A DNA stretch of 9,449 nucleotides from positions 13,752-23,200 of the forward strand of contig PBLR01000005.1 in NCBI GenBank assembly GCA_002722385.1, given 5' to 3'. The DNA comes from SAR116 cluster bacterium. GTDB taxonomy: Bacteria > Pseudomonadota > Alphaproteobacteria > Puniceispirillales > Puniceispirillaceae. Numbering within the stretch: the first letter of the stretch is position 1; the number at the start of each line of letters is the position of its first letter. Below, piece by piece: positions 6,288 through 9,449 of this stretch. The translations under genes and the position numbers were made by a program. The notes beneath the pieces are model-generated. The model worked only from the letters and a program-made list of their open reading frames with translations. It was not told where the DNA came from and ran no database searches.

Positions 6288-7313
6288 ATGGCGGCCGGAT
6301 CAGACTTAACGCCTCGTCGCTATGCCCTTTTTTGTTATTCTTTACATGGCCTGATGATGCTCCCTGACCTGCCTGATCTTGCGTCTCTTGAACTTCCCGG
6401 ACCTGCAGGCCTGAACGCGGATGTCACTTTGCAGATATATCAGGCCCTGCGCCCGTTGCTGCCTGATGCCCGGCCCGCTTCTCATCACAAGGCTGACCGC
6501 CTGATCGACTGTCTGGACGCGTTTGATGCGTTTATTCTGGATGGGTTTGGTGTGATTAATGTGGGGATGGATAAGATCACCGGTATTGATGAGTTTTTTG
6601 CTGCTGCCAAAGCCAAAGGCAAACCTGTTGTGATTCTTACTAACGGGGCCAGCAACCCCTCAGATATCGTTGCACAAAAATATCTGAACTGGGGGCTGTC
6701 GGTCACAATTGATGAGGTTATCTCCAGCCGGGATGCGCTGGCTTGCTCTCTGCCTGCTGATCAGCCGCAACGATCTGGTTTGCTGCAGCTTGACCACACC
6801 ACCGCTGCTCTTGACGGCGTGAAGGTTTTGCAGGCTGGCCAGTACCGCCAGTTTGATGAGGCAGAAGGCTTTGTCTTTCTTGGCAGTGTCGGCTGGGCAG
6901 AACAGGACCAAGCCCAGCTTGAAGCCAGCCTGACCCGGAAACTACGGCCGGTATGGGTTGGCAATCCTGATGTCAGTGCCCCGCACCCGACTCAGTTTTC
7001 ATCAGAGCCGGGCTATTGGATGGCCATAGCCATGCAGGCTGTCCCTGACCTGCGGCCGCGCTGGTTTGGCAAGCCGCATGCCCCTGCCTTTCAGCTGGCC
7101 ATTGATCAGGTTAACCGCCTTGCCGGGCGTCCGCTGCCGATGCGCCGGATCGCTATGGTCGGAGATTCGCCGCATACCGATATTCTGGGTGGGTCAGCCT
7201 GCGGGCTGGGCACAATATTGGTGACCGCCTATGGCTTGCTGCGGGACCATGATTCTGATCATATCTGCAGCCAGACCGGCATTTATCCTGACTGGCAGGT
7301 CAAATATATCTGA
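6288..7313 (+). CDS. HAD-superfamily class IIA hydrolase (TIGR01459-like)
   Basis: 341 residues. HAD motifs are in order: motif I FILDGFGVIN with nucleophile D85, motif II VVILTNGASNP with T118, motif III K262 in WFGKPHAPAF, and motif IV MVGDSPHTDILGG with D293 and D298. The cap inserted between motifs II and III makes it class IIA (NagD type). The residue two after the nucleophile is F87, not the Asp used as general acid by most HAD phosphatases; relatives in this alphaproteobacterial family, as I remember them, have an aromatic residue there too. About 60-80 residues precede motif I, longer than usual, with no recognised domain. Start at 6288 has GAGGG 4 nt upstream; ATGs at 6354/6357 (residues 23-24, MMLPDL) are alternatives. 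Substrate unknown. Divergent from the renalase-like gene. Confidence 0.85.
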   Translation: MAAGSDLTPRRYALFCYSLHGLMMLPDLPDLASLELPGPAGLNADVTLQIYQALRPLLPDARPASHHKADRLIDCLDAFDAFILDGFGVINVGMDKITGIDEFFAAAKAKGKPVVILTNGASNPSDIVAQKYLNWGLSVTIDEVISSRDALACSLPADQPQRSGLLQLDHTTAALDGVKVLQAGQYRQFDEAEGFVFLGSVGWAEQDQAQLEASLTRKLRPVWVGNPDVSAPHPTQFSSEPGYWMAIAMQAVPDLRPRWFGKPHAPAFQLAIDQVNRLAGRPLPMRRIAMVGDSPHTDILGGSACGLGTILVTAYGLLRDHDSDHICSQTGIYPDWQVKYI

Positions 7314-7330
7314 GCCCGGGCACTGTTCAT

Positions 7331-7356
7331 CCAGTCTGCTGACTGGTCTGTATAAT
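7331..7356 (+). promoter_or_regulatory. Candidate promoter with overlapping inverted repeat, upstream of the pterin operon
   Basis: A perfect -10 hexamer TATAAT lies at 7351-7356, 58 bp before the SDR start. No good -35 is seen at 16-18 nt. The spacer holds CCAGTC-TGCT-GACTGG (7331-7346), a perfect 6-bp inverted repeat, which could be an operator helping or blocking polymerase. The same repeat could be a weak hairpin after the HAD gene, but no T run follows. Confidence 0.5.
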
Positions 7357-7413
7357 AAGTAAGCTGTCTGTCACTTCAGGCAGGCGGGCAGACAAAACAA
7401 ACAGGAGCAGAAG

Positions 7414-8166
7414 ATGACGAGCCCAGGAAAAATTCTGGTGACGGGCGGTGCAAAACGTATAGGTGCAGCCCTGTCCACAGCCTTGGTGGCGTCAGGCTGG
7501 AAAGTGGTTCTGCATTATAATCAGGCGGCTGAGGATGCGGAAATGTTGTCACGTGAGCTGCTGGCAAAAGGCGGTCTGGTGGAGACAGTTCAGGCTGATC
7601 TGGCAAATCCGGCAGATCTGTCTTCTTTGATGGATCAAGCAACAAAGACCGGGCCTTTGGATGCGGTGATCAATAACGCCTCTCTGTTTTCCTATGATGA
7701 TTCGCGCACGGTGTCTGCTGGCCAGATTGACCAGCACATGGCGGTCAATCTTACCGCCCCTGCTTTGCTGACCCGCGCGCTGTTTGATCAGATGCCCCCA
7801 GATCGTCAGGGGGCGGTCATTAATATGCTGGATGCCAAGCTGTTTGGCATTAACCCGGATTATTTCAGCTATACCTTGTCAAAAGCAGCCTGCCATACAT
7901 TGACTCAAATCGCGGCTCAGGCCTATGCACCGCGTGTGCGCGTGAATGGCATCGCCCCGGGCATTGTGCTGCCGTCAGGAGGCCAGACTGAAGCTGAATT
8001 TCGCCGCTCACACAAACGCAATCTGCTTGGACAAGGCGCGCAGATAAAAGAAATTGTCGCTGCAATGCAGTTGCTGCTTGACACAGCCTCTATCACGGGA
8101 GAAGTCATCATTCTGGACGGCGGCGCCCATCTCCAGCCGCCCGCACGTGATGTTGCGTTTTTATGA
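7414..8166 (+). CDS. Pteridine-reductase-like SDR (FolM/PTR1 type)
   Basis: 250 residues, a short-chain dehydrogenase/reductase. The NADPH-binding TGGAKRIG motif is at 10-17; the Arg-containing form is typical of pteridine reductases. NNAS is at 87-90. The catalytic set is D140-Y153-K157: NMLDA takes the place of the usual Ser, with exactly 13 residues to the Tyr and then YTLSK. This Asp-Tyr-Lys layout and spacing is that of trypanosomatid PTR1 and E. coli FolM, which reduce dihydromonapterin or dihydrobiopterin and can reduce dihydrofolate. NGIAPGIVLPSG (178-189) completes the fold. AGGAG lies 6 nt before the ATG. folB starts 30 nt downstream, supporting a pterin/folate role. The exact substrate (dihydromonapterin, dihydrofolate or another pterin) is inferred and unproven; a generic SDR remains possible. 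Confidence 0.85.
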   Translation: MTSPGKILVTGGAKRIGAALSTALVASGWKVVLHYNQAAEDAEMLSRELLAKGGLVETVQADLANPADLSSLMDQATKTGPLDAVINNASLFSYDDSRTVSAGQIDQHMAVNLTAPALLTRALFDQMPPDRQGAVINMLDAKLFGINPDYFSYTLSKAACHTLTQIAAQAYAPRVRVNGIAPGIVLPSGGQTEAEFRRSHKRNLLGQGAQIKEIVAAMQLLLDTASITGEVIILDGGAHLQPPARDVAFL

Positions 8167-8196
8167 TGAGGCTTGTTGTTTTTAAGGAGCAGGATA

Positions 8197-8565
8197 ATGG
8201 CTGAGGCACTGACAAGGCGGTTTTTGCTGACCGGAATAGAGACCACCTGTTCGATTGGTATTCATGACTTCGAACGGGCCGCCCCGCAACGGGTGCTTGT
8301 TGATGTTGAAGTTCTGCTGGCCGCTGACAAAGAACCTGAAGCTGACCATATTGACGATGCGCTGAATTATGATGATATCCGCCAGACAGTTGTTGATATT
8401 GCTGAATCACGGCATTTTGATCTGCAGGAAACATTGGCCAGAGTTGTGTTTGATGCGGTCAGATCGATGAAAACCGTAACCGGGGCGCGGGTGCGCACAG
8501 CCAAGCCGGATGTCTATAAAGATGTTGCTGAAGCGGCGTATCAGTTATCTGATCTGCCAGGCTAG
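8197..8565 (+). CDS. folB: Dihydroneopterin aldolase
   Basis: Converts 7,8-dihydroneopterin to 6-hydroxymethyl-7,8-dihydropterin and glycolaldehyde in folate synthesis. 122 residues, the usual size. Family features: GIHDFERAAPQRVLVDVEV at 21-39 with active-site E26, LNYDDI with Y58, the pterin-binding E78 in LQETLA, and catalytic K103 in TAKPDV. The ATG at 8197 is chosen because AAGGAG lies 7 nt upstream; an in-frame TTG at 8173 would start only 6 nt after the SDR stop and lacks a ribosome site. Part of a two-gene unit with the pteridine-reductase-like SDR, which would act on related pterins. FolK and FolP are not in view. Identity is firm; E. coli-type FolX activity cannot be excluded. Confidence 0.93.
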   Translation: MAEALTRRFLLTGIETTCSIGIHDFERAAPQRVLVDVEVLLAADKEPEADHIDDALNYDDIRQTVVDIAESRHFDLQETLARVVFDAVRSMKTVTGARVRTAKPDVYKDVAEAAYQLSDLPG

Positions 8566-8668
8566 GCTGGCCGGCCTTCTGTTCAGGCGATCATTTCCTT
8601 GCGATGACCGGGTCTGTTATGATGTCTTGATAAGGGCTGCGGCCGCTTAAAAGAATAGGCACCAAAAC

Positions 8669-9436
8669 ATGAGCTGGGACATTACAGATACTGACAATTA
8701 TTACCGGACCCCGGAGGGCCGGCTTGTTGCTAATATTCTGATTACAGATTTGGCCGCTCTGCAGGGCGGCGATGCGGCCGCGCTGGACCCGGATAAAACA
8801 GATCATCTGGCCGTTGGCTATCCGTTTCCCCTGATCCCTGAAACCGCCTGCCCGCCTGTCTTCATGCTGTCTGAAACAGGTGTCCTGTCCTGGGCAGGCG
8901 AGGCAGGGGTGATCACCGCCTGTATAGACAGTGTGTCCTGGCCATGTGCAACAGATATGTTTGACCGGATTTTCATCAGCCATGCGCTGGAACATGTGGC
9001 GGACAAGGGTGCGTTTTTAGCTGAGGTCTGGCGGTGTCTGAAAGGTGAAGGGGAGGTTGTGCTTGTTGTGCCGCACAGACGAAGCCTGTGGGCGCGCGCA
9101 GACAAAACACCCTTTGGCCAGGGCACCCCTTTCAGCCGCCGCCAGCTAAAGCTCGCTCTTGATCAGGCCGGGTTTGATCAGATTAGCATAAAACACAGCC
9201 TGTATATGCCGCCATTTGGCCGGCGCCTGCCTCCGGCGATGCGCAGGCGGTTACATCATGCGGGCCGCATCGGTTGGGCTATGTTTGGCGGTGTATTGCT
9301 GGTCAGGGCAAAAAAACGACTTTATTCAGCACATCAGCAACCCAGTCGTGCATTGCGGCGCAAAGTCAGGCAGTTTATGGTAAGACAGCCTGCCGGGGCT
9401 GTAACGCCGCTTCGCAGGGATAGTAAAGGGTTGTGA
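8669..9436 (+). CDS. Divergent class I SAM-dependent methyltransferase-like protein
   Basis: 255 residues. It resembles the alphaproteobacterial methyltransferase-type-11 family often encoded beside gloB (glyoxalase II). Visible features: an N-terminal DITDTDNYYRTPEGRLV region (4-20), a strand-loop LAVGYPFPLI at 47-56 where the glycine-rich SAM motif should be, FDRIFISHALEHV 98-110, EVWRCLKGEGEVVLVVP 119-135 and RRSLWARADKTPFGQGTPFS 137-156, which is the family's signature. The GxGxG signature is degenerate, so methyl transfer is not assured. The C-terminal 40 residues are basic (KKRLYS, RALRRKVRQ). Ribosome site is weak (AGG 9 nt upstream). It lies 103 nt after folB, with no strong promoter or terminator in the gap. 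The neighbour beyond the window edge, possibly gloB, is not visible. Confidence 0.75.
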   Translation: MSWDITDTDNYYRTPEGRLVANILITDLAALQGGDAAALDPDKTDHLAVGYPFPLIPETACPPVFMLSETGVLSWAGEAGVITACIDSVSWPCATDMFDRIFISHALEHVADKGAFLAEVWRCLKGEGEVVLVVPHRRSLWARADKTPFGQGTPFSRRQLKLALDQAGFDQISIKHSLYMPPFGRRLPPAMRRRLHHAGRIGWAMFGGVLLVRAKKRLYSAHQQPSRALRRKVRQFMVRQPAGAVTPLRRDSKGL

Positions 9437-9449
9437 AGGGGCTTAAGGC

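Noticed and set aside
7923..8434. Minus-strand open frames opposite SDR and folB
   Set aside because: Antisense shadows of two well-supported genes.
8556..8577. Terminator after folB in the GCCAG/CTGGC and GGCCGGCC region
   Set aside because: Stems are only 4-5 bp and no T run follows; folB and the methyltransferase-like gene may be co-transcribed.
8591..9126. Minus-strand open frames opposite the methyltransferase-like gene
   Set aside because: Cys/His-rich composition looked tempting, but they are out-of-frame readings of the plus-strand gene without start signals.
1..9449. Mobile element, CRISPR array, tRNA/rRNA or defence system
   Set aside because: No transposase, integrase, terminal repeats, spaced direct repeats or RNA-gene folds were seen; gene content is housekeeping and metabolic.

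Overview
The window reads as chromosomal DNA from an alphaproteobacterium. The order rplU-rpmA-obgE-proB on the minus strand is a classic conserved cluster. The protein features (L21 with an Ala/Lys-rich tail, an alphaproteobacterial-type DM13 protein, and a methyltransferase of the type usually found beside gloB) fit that class. Moderate GC with compact intergenic spaces would suit a marine lineage such as SAR116, but that placement is a guess from general look and not from a marker comparison.

Left part, all on the minus strand. rplU and rpmA (ribosomal proteins L21 and L27) are transcribed from a good sigma-70-like promoter with a leader of about 110 nt, and end at a strong intrinsic terminator. 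They are followed by obgE (ribosome-assembly GTPase) and proB (glutamate 5-kinase, cut by the window edge about 10 residues before its expected end). obgE and proB are 5 nt apart and look translationally coupled. Upstream of rplU lies a lone enolase-superfamily (mandelate racemase/muconate lactonizing type) gene, also on the minus strand, probably a sugar-acid dehydratase or cycloisomerase relative. One expected metal ligand is missing in it.

Middle. A membrane-anchored DM13-domain protein on the plus strand runs tail to tail, with a 12-bp overlap, into a renalase-like FAD oxidoreductase on the minus strand. That oxidoreductase is divergent from a class IIA HAD-superfamily hydrolase on the plus strand.

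Right part, plus strand. A pteridine-reductase-like SDR (FolM/PTR1 type, with the Asp-Tyr-Lys catalytic set) is followed 30 nt later by folB (dihydroneopterin aldolase). This makes a small folate/pterin operon behind a perfect TATAAT box with an overlapping inverted repeat. A divergent SAM-dependent-methyltransferase-like protein closes the window.

No mobile element, CRISPR array, tRNA, rRNA or defence system is visible. It is essentially a housekeeping region; the points worth a second look are unusual catalytic residues (enolase-superfamily, HAD and methyltransferase genes), the likely true identity of the SDR, and several small regulatory structures.
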